Shown here piece by piece: positions 1 through 8,958 of a stretch of DNA of 64,000 nucleotides. The first letter of the stretch is position 1; every line of letters starts with the position of its first letter. The position numbers were made by a program, and so were the translations under genes. The stretch covers positions 1,426,001 through 1,490,000 of the forward strand of contig CBDBFA010000003.1 of the NCBI GenBank assembly GCA_965204545.1, in the 5' to 3' direction. The notes beneath the pieces are model-generated. The model had not been told where the DNA came from and searched no databases. It was given only the letters and a program-made list of their open reading frames with translations. This DNA is from JAABVD01 sp965204545. Its GTDB lineage: Bacteria; Verrucomicrobiota; Verrucomicrobiia; Opitutales; UBA2995.

Positions 1-185
1 AGGCGGGCCAGATCATCCTTAGGCATTTTCAGCAGTTCCCGCATGGCGGCCATGTCCTCCTTGCCCTCCGGGTCTCCGGTTTTGCCATCGGAGCCCCAAC
101 CGATCAATGCAAAGAACAGCACGGCCCAGAGGACGGGCCAGGACCTCTGAATTCCGACAGAAAATAGGGTAAAAATTGGTTTCAT
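1..185 (-). CDS. N-terminal fragment of an exported hypothetical protein
   Basis: The reading frame opens with ATG at 185 on the minus strand and runs off the left edge of the window, so only about 61 residues are visible. It begins with a short basic segment (MKPIFTLFSVGIQRSW) and a hydrophobic stretch (PVLWAVLFFALIGW). This looks like a signal peptide or membrane anchor. A polar, charged segment follows (GSDGKTGDPEGKEDMAA). The rest is missing and I do not recognise the family. It is divergent from the nrd operon, and the roughly 250 bases between them hold the nrd promoter. Confidence 0.5.
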   Translation of the reverse strand, partial: MKPIFTLFSVGIQRSWPVLWAVLFFALIGWGSDGKTGDPEGKEDMAAMRELLKMPKDDLAR

Positions 186-437
186 GATTCAGCCTCTTGA
201 AAAAAACACACTAGGAAATCGTTTTCTCCAACTCAATCAGAACTTTGGCCGGGAAGGCCTTTCCCCGACAAATTGTTCGTTTGGTAATTCAAAGCGGAAT
301 AGGCAACACAGGCAAGAAGGGGCTGGGCAAAACCTGTGAGTTACTTGTAAGCAAATCTTCTTCCCCGCTTCTGTCAGGGACTTAGGCGGACTCAGGTGTT
401 ATTGACAGGTGTGAAGAAGTTTAAGCGAGAAAAACCT

Positions 438-466
438 TTGACACAAGATATAGGGGTGGTCATAAA
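438..466 (+). promoter_or_regulatory. Probable sigma70-type promoter of nrdBA
   Basis: A perfect TTGACA at 438-443 is followed after 17 bases by CATAAA at 461-466. This is a good -35/-10 pair about 155 bases upstream of the nrdB ATG. The first NrdR-like box (441-456) lies over the spacer, where a repressor would block RNA polymerase. The -10 hexamer is imperfect, so the call is an inference from position and spacing. Confidence 0.5.
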
Positions 467-488
467 ATTGACCCACTACATATGGGGG
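441..488 (+). promoter_or_regulatory. Paired NrdR-box-like operators upstream of nrdB
   Basis: Box 1, ACACAAGATATAGGGG (441-456), and box 2, CCACTACATATGGGGG (473-488), both resemble the NrdR consensus acaCwAtATaTwGwgt. Their starts are 32 bases apart, or three helical turns, which is the usual spacing of tandem NrdR boxes. NrdR is the ATP-cone repressor of ribonucleotide reductase operons. Its gene is not in this window. Similarity was judged by eye. Confidence 0.6.
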
Positions 489-620
489 AGCTTGAAAAAA
501 TACGTCCATCACGTTACCCCTGATCTTTCTGTCCCTGCCACCTACATTCCAGAACAACCTCTACAATCCACAACGCCATCCCGGACAGTCTTTTACCGCT
601 CCATCCTACATTCTCAGATC

Positions 621-1706
621 ATGGAACAACGCCTCTCTATCGGGAATAAGACTTTTGTGCTCGATGCGGCCAAAGCGGAAGCCGCCTTTGCCGCCAAAAG
701 AATCATAAATGGTCGGGAGACCATGACCTTCAACCTGCTGCCCCTCAAGTATAAGTGGGCCTACGACCTCTACCGCAAGATGAAGGCCAATCATTGGGAA
801 CCCGAAGACATTCCCATGAATAAGGATATCGAGCAGTGGAAGTCGGATCACTTCCTCAGCGACGTGGAACGCTGGATCATCCGCATGGGGGTGGGTTATT
901 TTTCCGCTGCCGAGGGTATTGTGGGCGATAATATCTTCCACGTCATCCGCGATGCCGTTACCGCTCCCGAGCTCAAGCTGGTCTTGGGCCGGCACGTCCA
1001 TGAGGAAAACATTCATGCGGATTCACTGCTCTACATGATCAGCTCCCTCGGCCTCAATCCACACGAATGCGAGGCCATGTTCGAGGGCATCGATACCATC
1101 GTCAGGAAAAATGAATTCGTGTCCCGCACGTCCCGCGCCTTGCGCCGTGACTTGGACCTGAGGACGACGGAAAACAAGCAACTCCTGGCCAAGAACATTT
1201 TCGTATTCGGCCAGTGCATGGAGGGGACCCAGTTCTACGGATTGTTCGGCATGATTCTCTCCCTCTACCGGCAGAACAAATTTCCGGGCATCGGCCAGAT
1301 GTTCCGCTACACCTTGAGGGACGAATCAAACCACATCGAAATTCTCCGCAATCTGTTCATGGACCTCATTTCCGAGAATCCGGAGGTGTGGACCGCGTCA
1401 TTTCGAGAGGATTGCCGCCAACTCATGGACGAAGCCGTCGGCCTTGAAAAGGACTTTATCCACGACTGTCTTCCGGTCAATGCGGTGGGCCTAAGCGCGG
1501 CGGACTTTACCCAGTACATCGACTACATTGCGGACCGCAGGCTGGAAGGGGTCGGCTTGGCTCCCCTCAAACCCGGGGTGGACAATCCATTCCCGTGGCT
1601 GGCGGAAATGATGGATATCAAAAAAGAACAGAATTTCTTCGAGGGCCGGGTAACCGAATACCAGAAGGCCTCTTCCCTGGATTCAGTGAACGACGACGAA
1701 CTCTAA
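621..1706 (+). CDS. nrdB: Ribonucleotide reductase class I beta subunit lacking the radical tyrosine (class Ic-like)
   Basis: This is the small, metal-containing subunit of class I ribonucleotide reductase, which starts the radical chemistry that makes dNTPs. All six expected metal ligands are visible: Glu98, Glu129, His132, Glu201, Glu235 and His238, with the spacing of the Chlamydia enzyme. The residue four after His132, a tyrosine in class Ia/Ib proteins, is Leu136. That points to a tyrosine-free subclass (Ic, Mn/Fe, or another Y-less type), so the metal content is inferred. I chose the ATG at 621 (361 aa). The frame stays open upstream to a GTG at 396, but that region holds the promoter and operators and the extra residues look unrelated. 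nrdA follows after 30 bases, so the two form an operon. Confidence 0.93.
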   Translation: MEQRLSIGNKTFVLDAAKAEAAFAAKRIINGRETMTFNLLPLKYKWAYDLYRKMKANHWEPEDIPMNKDIEQWKSDHFLSDVERWIIRMGVGYFSAAEGIVGDNIFHVIRDAVTAPELKLVLGRHVHEENIHADSLLYMISSLGLNPHECEAMFEGIDTIVRKNEFVSRTSRALRRDLDLRTTENKQLLAKNIFVFGQCMEGTQFYGLFGMILSLYRQNKFPGIGQMFRYTLRDESNHIEILRNLFMDLISENPEVWTASFREDCRQLMDEAVGLEKDFIHDCLPVNAVGLSAADFTQYIDYIADRRLEGVGLAPLKPGVDNPFPWLAEMMDIKKEQNFFEGRVTEYQKASSLDSVNDDEL

Positions 1707-1736
1707 CGCCTTCCGCTTTTTCCCACAGCTACCCCC

Positions 1737-4700
1737 ATGCTCAGCCGCCGTTCTTCCCTGAAACAGGACCTCGCCCTCAAAAAAATCGTGCGGGACAACC
1801 TTGAGGGCAAGTCCCCTTTCAAGTGGAGGGAAGTTTTGCCTGGGGACCGGCTCGTTCAACCCGGGGTCAAAGTCGAATCTCAGGCAGGGATTGTGGATAT
1901 CGACCTGGCCGATATTGCCGACACGGTGGGAAACGCCCTGTCCAACCTGCTCATGGCCAGGGGAGAGCAGGATGTTTTCAGCGTGCAGAACCAGGAGTTC
2001 GTGGCCAACATCACCAATGAGGTGGCCAAACACCTCCTCGACCTTCCTCACAAGCCAGGCGAATCGAATCACATTTCCCAAGAGGAGCTCAACCTGGAGA
2101 TCGAGAGAACCCTGGTGAACCATAACGCCCACGAAGTGGCGAAAAGCCTGGTCACCAACCGATCGCATCTGATCACCGTCCAGCGCCGGGAGTCCATCTG
2201 CCGGGTCATACGCCGCAACAACCAGGTCGTCCCCTGGAACGAGAACAAAGTGGAAATCGCCATTCGAAAAGCATTTCTGTCCCAGGAAAAAGATTCCTCC
2301 CCGGCGGTGGAAGTGGCTCGGGCGGTTACGCTCCGCGTGCGCGATTCGCGCCGATCCTTCATCCACATCGAGGAGATTCAAGACCTCGTCCAGGAGGAAC
2401 TGATGAAGGCCAATCACTTCAAGGTGGCCGAGGCCTACATCCTTTACCGGGCCCAGCGGGCCATGTGGCGTGAAATGGAGAGGAAGCAGCCCGTGGAGGT
2501 GCCGGAGATACGGCAGAATTCAATGGTGGTGGTCAGAGAGGATGACGGCTCGACCATTTTCTGGGACGGGACTGATCTCGAGGAACGGATTCGTTTCGCC
2601 CTCATCGGGTTGGATCTCAACATGACCAAGGACGAAATCGAAGCCGAGCTGAGGCGATCCCTTTTTGATGAAATCTCCCGGGAAGATTTGCGGAAGACCA
2701 TTATCCTCAACGCCAAATCCCTCATCGAACGGGATGCCGATTTCGCCAAATTCGCCGGTCGCATTCTGAGCACTTACATCTACGAGGAGGTCTTGGGATG
2801 GGACATTATCCAACACGGGATCGGCGAACTCAAGAGGCGCCACGTGGACTATTTCAAAAAATACCTGCAGCACGGCATCGCCATAAAGCGCCTTTCCCCC
2901 AGGCTGCAGGATTTCGACCTGGAAAAATTGGCCGAGGCTCTCGACCCCAATGCGGATCTCGATTTCGATTATCTCGGCATCCAGACGCTCTACGACCGCT
3001 ACCTGACCATCGACAAGACGGGGCAACGACCAAGGCGCATCGAAACCCCCCAGATCTTCTGGATGCGCGTGGCCATGGGGCTCTTCCTGGCCGAGAAGGG
3101 GGAAAGGGAGAAAAAGGTCATTTCACTTTATAGGCTTTATAAAAACCGCCTGTTCTGCTCATCCACTCCAACTCTGTTCAACTCTGGCACTCTACATTCC
3201 CAACTATCCTCGTGCTACCTGTATTGGGTTGATGATTCCATCGAAGGAATCATGCAGCGTGGAATCGCCGAGAACGCCTACCTATCCAAATGGGCAGGCG
3301 GTCTCGGCGGCAGCTGGACGGCAGTGAGGGGAACCGGTGGTTACATAAATGGCACCAACGGCGAAAGTCAGGGTGTCATTCCCTTTCTCAAGCTCCACAA
3401 CGACCAACTCGTAGCGGTCAACCAGGGGGGCAAGCGCCGCGGTTCGGGTTGCGCCTACCTGGAAACCTGGCACAACGACCTGGAGGACTTCCTGGAACTG
3501 CGCCGCAATACCGGGGACGAGCGGAGGCGCACCCACGATATGAACACCGCCAATTGGATCCCCGATCTCTTCATGAAACGCATGGAGAACCGGGAGCACT
3601 GGACTTATTTCCGCGCCAACGAAGTGCCCGATCTCCACGACTCCTACGGCAAGGATTTCGAGGAGAAATACCTGGCCTACGAGGCTAAGGTGGAGACCGG
3701 CCAGGTCTGGGGGCAGAAAGTTCCGGCCATCGAAATCTGGAAGAAGATGCTCAAGATGATCTTTGAAACCGGCCACCCCTGGATCACTTTCAAAGACCCT
3801 TGCAACCTCCGGAGCCCGCAGGACCACGTCGGGGTCATTCACAGTTCGAACCTTTGCACCGAAATAACCCTCAACACGGGCAAGGATGAAACCGCCGTTT
3901 GCAACCTCGGCTCTATCGTTCTGGAGAATCATTTGGACGAGGAGGGCCATCTCGATCTGGACAAGCTTCGCCATACCGTGCGCGTCGCAGTGAGGGTCTT
4001 GGACAACGTCATCGACATAAATTTCTATCCCACCCAGCCGGCCCACAATGCAAACCAACGCCACCGCCCCGTTGGCCTGGGGGTCATGGGCGTGCAGAAT
4101 TCGCTCTACAGGAAGAACCTTCCCTTTGCTTCCAGGGAGGCGGTTGAATTCAACGACGAGTTCATGGAAGCCATAGCTTATTTTGCTTATGAAGCCTCCA
4201 GCGACCTGGCCGAGGAGCGCGGGTCCTACAGCACGTTCAAGGGCTCGAAATGGGATCGCGGCATCCTTCCGGAGGACACCCTCGATGAACTGGAAAAGCA
4301 ACGCGGCGTCAAAGTCGAAGTCGCGCGTGGAGGGAAGATGGATTGGGACGCTTTGCGGAAAAAGATAAAGAAGCAGGGCATGCGCAATTCCAACGTGCTG
4401 GCCATTGCCCCGACCGCTACCATCTCCAACATCACCGGCACCTCGCCCTGTATCGAGCCCACCTACAAGAACCTCTTCGTAAAGAGCAACCTCTCGGGCG
4501 ACTTCATCGTCCTGAACCGGTTCCTCGTGCGCGACCTGAAAAAGGAGGGGCTCTGGAACCGGGAGATGTTGGATAACCTGAAGTACTTCGACGGGGAAAT
4601 ACAGGATATCGAATCCATTCCGTCTCATTTGAAGGAAAAATACACCACCGCCTTCGGGATCGAATACCACTGGCTGGTCGACGCCGCTTCACGGCGCCAG

Positions 4701-4982
4701 AAGTGGATCGACCAATCCCAATCGGTAAACCTGTTTCTGACCAAGCCTGATCTGAAGACCCTCTCCCACATGTATCGAGCCGCCTGGAGAAAAGGCCTCA
4801 AAACCACCTACTACCTGCGCACCCTCGGGGCCTCCAATATCGAGAAGGCCACCGTCAGAGTGAAAAAGGAGGTGCGCGGCGTGGTGGGGCAGGACCATCG
4901 CAGCAGCTACACCGAGGAAGAGAAGCGAGCTTGCGGCATCGACGCCATGATGAGGGGCGAAGAGTGCGAGGCCTGCCAATAA
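1737..4982 (+). CDS. nrdA: Ribonucleotide reductase class I alpha subunit with multiple N-terminal ATP-cones
   Basis: This is the catalytic large subunit, reducing NDPs to dNDPs, 1081 aa against about 760 in E. coli. The extra length is N-terminal. Residues about 140-245 form a clear ATP-cone (VIRRNNQVVPW through HFKVAEAYILYR). A second cone-like unit covers about 255-350, and residues about 45-135 look like a degenerate third cone ending in NHNAHEVAKSL. The catalytic barrel has Cys493 and Cys722 as the reducible pair, and Asn705-Leu-Cys707-Thr-Glu709 as the active-site loop carrying the thiyl cysteine. The YYLRTLG motif holds the tandem radical-transfer tyrosines. The tail ends in Cys1077-Glu-Ala-Cys1080, which would shuttle electrons from thioredoxin or glutaredoxin. 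Chlamydial NrdA is also described with three cones. It is the second gene of the nrdB-nrdA operon. Confidence 0.95.
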   Translation: MLSRRSSLKQDLALKKIVRDNLEGKSPFKWREVLPGDRLVQPGVKVESQAGIVDIDLADIADTVGNALSNLLMARGEQDVFSVQNQEFVANITNEVAKHLLDLPHKPGESNHISQEELNLEIERTLVNHNAHEVAKSLVTNRSHLITVQRRESICRVIRRNNQVVPWNENKVEIAIRKAFLSQEKDSSPAVEVARAVTLRVRDSRRSFIHIEEIQDLVQEELMKANHFKVAEAYILYRAQRAMWREMERKQPVEVPEIRQNSMVVVREDDGSTIFWDGTDLEERIRFALIGLDLNMTKDEIEAELRRSLFDEISREDLRKTIILNAKSLIERDADFAKFAGRILSTYIYEEVLGWDIIQHGIGELKRRHVDYFKKYLQHGIAIKRLSPRLQDFDLEKLAEALDPNADLDFDYLGIQTLYDRYLTIDKTGQRPRRIETPQIFWMRVAMGLFLAEKGEREKKVISLYRLYKNRLFCSSTPTLFNSGTLHSQLSSCYLYWVDDSIEGIMQRGIAENAYLSKWAGGLGGSWTAVRGTGGYINGTNGESQGVIPFLKLHNDQLVAVNQGGKRRGSGCAYLETWHNDLEDFLELRRNTGDERRRTHDMNTANWIPDLFMKRMENREHWTYFRANEVPDLHDSYGKDFEEKYLAYEAKVETGQVWGQKVPAIEIWKKMLKMIFETGHPWITFKDPCNLRSPQDHVGVIHSSNLCTEITLNTGKDETAVCNLGSIVLENHLDEEGHLDLDKLRHTVRVAVRVLDNVIDINFYPTQPAHNANQRHRPVGLGVMGVQNSLYRKNLPFASREAVEFNDEFMEAIAYFAYEASSDLAEERGSYSTFKGSKWDRGILPEDTLDELEKQRGVKVEVARGGKMDWDALRKKIKKQGMRNSNVLAIAPTATISNITGTSPCIEPTYKNLFVKSNLSGDFIVLNRFLVRDLKKEGLWNREMLDNLKYFDGEIQDIESIPSHLKEKYTTAFGIEYHWLVDAASRRQKWIDQSQSVNLFLTKPDLKTLSHMYRAAWRKGLKTTYYLRTLGASNIEKATVRVKKEVRGVVGQDHRSSYTEEEKRACGIDAMMRGEECEACQ

Positions 4983-5106
4983 GTTCTGGATCCTGGATTC
5001 TCGTTCGTAGACCCAATTACCATTCAGCCTTTCTCTCCCCCTCTGTGTCTTTTGTGCCTTTTGTGGTTACTCCCTCCCCTTCCCTCTTTGGCGCCCCCGG
5101 CGCCTC
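4983..5106. repeat. Intergenic word-repeat mosaic between nrdA and metH
   Basis: The two genes converge here. The spacer is built from short modules that recur at other gene ends in this window: a GGATTCTCGTT word, a CTCTGTGTCTTTTGTG / TTTTGTGGTTA module, and a perfect hairpin GGCGCC-CCC-GGCGCC at 5090-5104, which sits two bases beyond the metH stop. The hairpin could help end transcription, but it has no T-tract on the metH strand. Confidence 0.55.
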
Positions 5107-8100
5107 TCACCCCAGGTTGGAAGCAAGCCACTTTTCCGCCTCTTCCAGGGAGATTTCCTTTCGGGAGGCGTAGTCAGCCAGTTGTTCGCGTGAGATGGGA
5201 CCCACCGAAAAATAACGCGAGCCCGGATGGGAAAAAATGAGCCCGGCGATGGAAGGAGGAGGTTCCATGGCAAAACTTTCCGTGATTTTAATTCCGGTGT
5301 TCTTTTCCACCTCCAAAAGTTCCCACAAGGTGCCTTTTTCCGAGTGATCCGGGCAGGCCGGGTAGCCGGCGGCGGGGCGAATGCCGCGGTATTTTTCATC
5401 AATCAGATCCTGGTAATCCAAATTTTCTTTCCGGCCAAACCCCCAGAGCCGCCGCACTTCCCCATGAACTTTTTCGGTCAGGGCCTCGGCAAACCGGTCA
5501 CCCAAGGCCTTTACCATAATGGCCGAGTAATCGTCGCCCTCGGATTCGAATTTTTTGGCGTACTGCGCCACCTCATCCCCTGCTGTAACGGCAAATCCCC
5601 CCAGAAAATCCTCTCTTCCCGAGGTTTTGGGAGCCACGAAATCGGACAGGCATAAATAGTCGGCTCCTTTTTTCTTCTTCTGCTTTTGTTGCCGCAAAAA
5701 ATGGAACTGGCACAGCACTTTTTCCCGATCCTCGTCCCCGTAAACCTCCAAGTCGTCTCCGACCGAATTGGCCGGGAAAATCCCGCAGACGGCGCGGCAA
5801 TGAAATGCGTTTTCCGCCACGATTCGGTCCAGAAGTTCACGGGCGTCCCGATACAGATCCGAGGCCTCCCGTCCGTACCGGGGATGCTTCAGGATTTTAG
5901 GAAAAACACCCTTCAACCTCCACGACCAGAAAAAGGGAGACCAATCGATAAAGGGGACGATATCGGCCAGAGGGACTTCCTCCCGCCGATGAATACCTGT
6001 ATGAACCGGTCGGACGACCTCTGCCTCGTCCCAATCGGGTGCAAAGGCTCTGGCCCGAGCTTCCTCGAGGCCAAGAAGTTTCGTTGCAGAGGAGCGCCTG
6101 GCATGGGAGACCCGCAGTCTTTCCTGATCCGCCTTCACTTCCTCTACATACTTTTCTTTCCGTTCGGGATGAAGTAACTCGTTGCAGACGCCCACCACCC
6201 GGGAAGCGTCTAAAACATGTTGCACCGGCCCGGAATAAGCCGGGGCGATTTTAACGGCCGTGTGTAGCTTGCTGGTGGTGGCGCCTCCAATGAGAAGGGG
6301 GGTCTTGAACCCCAACCGTTCCATTTCGGCCGCGTCGTGAATCATCTCATCAAGAGACGGCGTAATCAATCCACTCAAGCCTATGAGATCCGCTCCCTCC
6401 TCCCGGGCAGTTTGGAGGATCCGTTCACAGGGAACCATCACCCCGAGGTCCACGACCTCGAAATTATTGCAGGCCAGAACGACGGACACGATATTTTTGC
6501 CGATGTCGTGCACGTCCCCCTTCACTGTGGCCAAAACCATTTTGCCCTGGGACCTGCTGGCCCCCGCGGATTGTTCCTGCTCCATGAACGGGGTCAGGTG
6601 AGCCACGGCGGATTTCATGACCCGCGCGCTCTTGACGACTTGCGGCAAAAACATTTTGCCGGAGCCGAAAAGGTCCCCCACGGTCTTCATCCCGTCCATG
6701 AGGGGACCCTCGATGACCTGCAGAGGCCGGTCGAATTGGAGGCGGGCTTCTTCCGTATCCTCCACGATGAAGTCGGTAATCCCTTTAACCAGGGCGTGGG
6801 ACAGCCGGTCTTCCACCGAACCGTTTCTCCATTCGAGATCCGCCACCCGCCTCTCCGCCGCTCGGCCTTTGACCCCTTCCGCGTAATCTACCAGCCGTTC
6901 GGTGGCGTCGGGACGCCGATTGAGAAGAACGTCCTCCACGTATTGGAGCAGTTCCTTATCGATTTCCTCGTACACCGCCAGCATTCCCGCATTGAGGATG
7001 CCCATGTCCAAACCGGCCTCGATGCTGTGATAGAGAAAGGCCGCGTGCATGGCCTCGCGGACATAGTTGTTGCCGCGAAAGGAAAAGGACACATTGCTGA
7101 TTCCCCCGCTCACCCGCGCCCCTGGGCAAAGGCGTTTTATCTCACGGACAGCTTCGATAAAATCGATTCCGTAGGAGTTGTGTTCCTCCATGCCGGTGGC
7201 AACGGTCAACACGTTGGGGTCGAATATGATATCATGCGGATCGAAATCCAACTCCTCCCGCAGTAGTCGGTAGGCCCTTTGGCAGATGCGAACCTTGTCC
7301 GCTAGGGTAGCCGCCTGCCCCTTCTCGTCGAAGGCCATGACGATGACCGCCGCGCCGTAACGCTGGATGACGGAGGCTCGGGCGAGAAATTCTTCCTCAC
7401 CTTCCTTCAGGCTGATGGAGTTCACTATCCCCTTGCCCTGCAGGCACTTCAATCCGGTCTCGATCACGGACCACCGGGAACTGTCCAGCATGACGGGAAC
7501 CCGCGCAATATCCGGTTCCGCCGCGATAAGGTTTAAAAAACGCCGCATGCTCTCCTCGCTGTCGAGTAAGCCCTCGTCAAAATTTACATCGATGACGTTG
7601 GCCCCGTTATCCACCTGTTGGCGCGCGACCTGGACGGCCTTTTCAAAATCTCCCTTCTTGATCAACTTGCGGAATCGGGGAGAGCCCGTGACGTTGGTTC
7701 GTTCGCCGACCACGATGAAGGGGGCATCCTCCGCCGCGATGGTCAGGGCTTCCAGCCCGCTCAGGCGCATGGCGGGGCTGGGTGAGGGGATTTTACGGGC
7801 CGGAAGTCCGGACGAGGCTTCCACAATGGCCGCTATGTGCTCGGGGGTCGTGCCACAGCAACCGCCCACGATATTGATGAAGCCGGCCTGGGCAAACTCC
7901 TCCAGGAAACCGGAGGTAGTAGCCGGAGTTTCATCATAACCGGTTTCACTCAAGGGGTTGGGCAGACCCGCATTGGGGTAACAACTGGTGTAGCAATCGG
8001 CCACGCGGGCCAGTTCCTCCATGTAGGGGCGCATCTGCTCCGCCCCGAGCGCACAATTGATGCCCACGCTGATCGGCCTGGCATGGCGGACCGAATTCCA

Positions 8101-8823
8101 GAACCCCTGCACCGTCTGCCCCGACAAAGTCCGACCCGAGGCATCGGTAATGGTGAAGGATATCATTACCGGTATGCGCTCGGACAATTCGTCCTGGAGG
8201 GCTTCGATGGCAAAGAGAGCCGCCTTCAGGTTGAGGGTATCAAAGGTGGTCTCCGGCAAAAGGAGGTTGGCCCCCCCGTCCAAAAGTCCCCTCGCCGCCG
8301 CATGGTAGGCCTCTACCAGTTCATCGAAACTCACCGCCCGGAAACCGGGATCGGCCACCTCGGGAGACAGGGAGGCCGTTTTGTTGGTCGGTCCCAATGC
8401 TCCGGCCACCCAGCAAACCCGCCCCGGATTTTTCCTCATAACCTCTTCCGTGGCCCTCCTGGCCAGTTCGGCCGACTCCTTGTTCAACTCATAAGCCAAA
8501 TCCTCCAATCCGTAGTCCGCCTGGGCAATGGAGGTGGAGTTGAAGGTGTTGGTTTCGATGATATCTGAACCGGCATCCAGATACTGTCGGTGTATGGCCT
8601 GGATGAGATGGGGCTGGGTCAGGCTCAAGAGGTCGTTATTGCCCTTTAAGTCCTTGGCGTGGTTCCTGAACCGTTCCCCGCGAAAATCCGCCTCGCTCAA
8701 TTTGAGCCGTTGGATCATGGTACCCATGGCGCCATCCAGAAATACAATCCTCCGTTCCAGGAGATCGCGTAATTGCCGATATTCCCTGGACTCGGGTTTT
8801 TGTTCTCGAAGTTGGGCTGCCAT
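5107..8823 (-). CDS. metH: Cobalamin-dependent methionine synthase
   Basis: The product transfers a methyl group from methyltetrahydrofolate to homocysteine through methylcobalamin, making methionine. At 1238 aa it has the usual full length. The order is homocysteine-binding barrel (about 20-340, with the zinc-site GGCCGTTPEH), pterin-binding domain (about 360-620), cobalamin cap and B12-binding domain (about 650-900, with the DVHDIG motif whose His is the lower cobalt ligand), and the AdoMet-dependent reactivation domain (about 920-1230, with PGSRYF). The ATG at 8823 precedes a normal N-terminus. No cobalamin or SAM riboswitch was seen in the 135-base upstream gap, which instead holds a 16-base palindrome (8854-8869). 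The gene converges on nrdA. Confidence 0.97.
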   Translation of the reverse strand: MAAQLREQKPESREYRQLRDLLERRIVFLDGAMGTMIQRLKLSEADFRGERFRNHAKDLKGNNDLLSLTQPHLIQAIHRQYLDAGSDIIETNTFNSTSIAQADYGLEDLAYELNKESAELARRATEEVMRKNPGRVCWVAGALGPTNKTASLSPEVADPGFRAVSFDELVEAYHAAARGLLDGGANLLLPETTFDTLNLKAALFAIEALQDELSERIPVMISFTITDASGRTLSGQTVQGFWNSVRHARPISVGINCALGAEQMRPYMEELARVADCYTSCYPNAGLPNPLSETGYDETPATTSGFLEEFAQAGFINIVGGCCGTTPEHIAAIVEASSGLPARKIPSPSPAMRLSGLEALTIAAEDAPFIVVGERTNVTGSPRFRKLIKKGDFEKAVQVARQQVDNGANVIDVNFDEGLLDSEESMRRFLNLIAAEPDIARVPVMLDSSRWSVIETGLKCLQGKGIVNSISLKEGEEEFLARASVIQRYGAAVIVMAFDEKGQAATLADKVRICQRAYRLLREELDFDPHDIIFDPNVLTVATGMEEHNSYGIDFIEAVREIKRLCPGARVSGGISNVSFSFRGNNYVREAMHAAFLYHSIEAGLDMGILNAGMLAVYEEIDKELLQYVEDVLLNRRPDATERLVDYAEGVKGRAAERRVADLEWRNGSVEDRLSHALVKGITDFIVEDTEEARLQFDRPLQVIEGPLMDGMKTVGDLFGSGKMFLPQVVKSARVMKSAVAHLTPFMEQEQSAGASRSQGKMVLATVKGDVHDIGKNIVSVVLACNNFEVVDLGVMVPCERILQTAREEGADLIGLSGLITPSLDEMIHDAAEMERLGFKTPLLIGGATTSKLHTAVKIAPAYSGPVQHVLDASRVVGVCNELLHPERKEKYVEEVKADQERLRVSHARRSSATKLLGLEEARARAFAPDWDEAEVVRPVHTGIHRREEVPLADIVPFIDWSPFFWSWRLKGVFPKILKHPRYGREASDLYRDARELLDRIVAENAFHCRAVCGIFPANSVGDDLEVYGDEDREKVLCQFHFLRQQKQKKKKGADYLCLSDFVAPKTSGREDFLGGFAVTAGDEVAQYAKKFESEGDDYSAIMVKALGDRFAEALTEKVHGEVRRLWGFGRKENLDYQDLIDEKYRGIRPAAGYPACPDHSEKGTLWELLEVEKNTGIKITESFAMEPPPSIAGLIFSHPGSRYFSVGPISREQLADYASRKEISLEEAEKWLASNLG

Positions 8824-8853
8824 GATAAACCAAAAAAATTTAAAAACGCATCA

Positions 8854-8869
8854 ACATATCATGATATGT
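8854..8869. promoter_or_regulatory. Perfect 16-bp palindrome upstream of metH, candidate operator
   Basis: ACATATCATGATATGT is identical to its own reverse complement and begins about 30 bases upstream of the metH start codon. A third GATATG half-site follows at 8871-8876. Sites with CATATC/GATATG arms suit small dimeric repressors, such as the ArsR-type regulators known to control methionine-cycle genes in other phyla. The assignment to any regulator is inference. Confidence 0.4.
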
Positions 8870-8958
8870 AGATATGTAAAGCCCTTCATGACGGCTCCAA
8901 CCGGACAAAAAACCGGGTACCTCTTGCTTCGCTGGGGGTTTCCGGTGAAATTCTGGGA

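Noticed and set aside
396..620. N-terminal extension of NrdB from a GTG at 396
   Set aside because: The extra 75 codons cover a good promoter and two NrdR-like boxes, and the residues do not resemble NrdB.
3282..4670. 462-codon open frame on the minus strand inside nrdA
   Set aside because: It is the shadow of the strongly coding nrdA frame; no domain is recognisable.
8824..8958. Cobalamin or SAM riboswitch upstream of metH
   Set aside because: The gap is short and AT-rich and has none of the conserved riboswitch motifs I can recognise.
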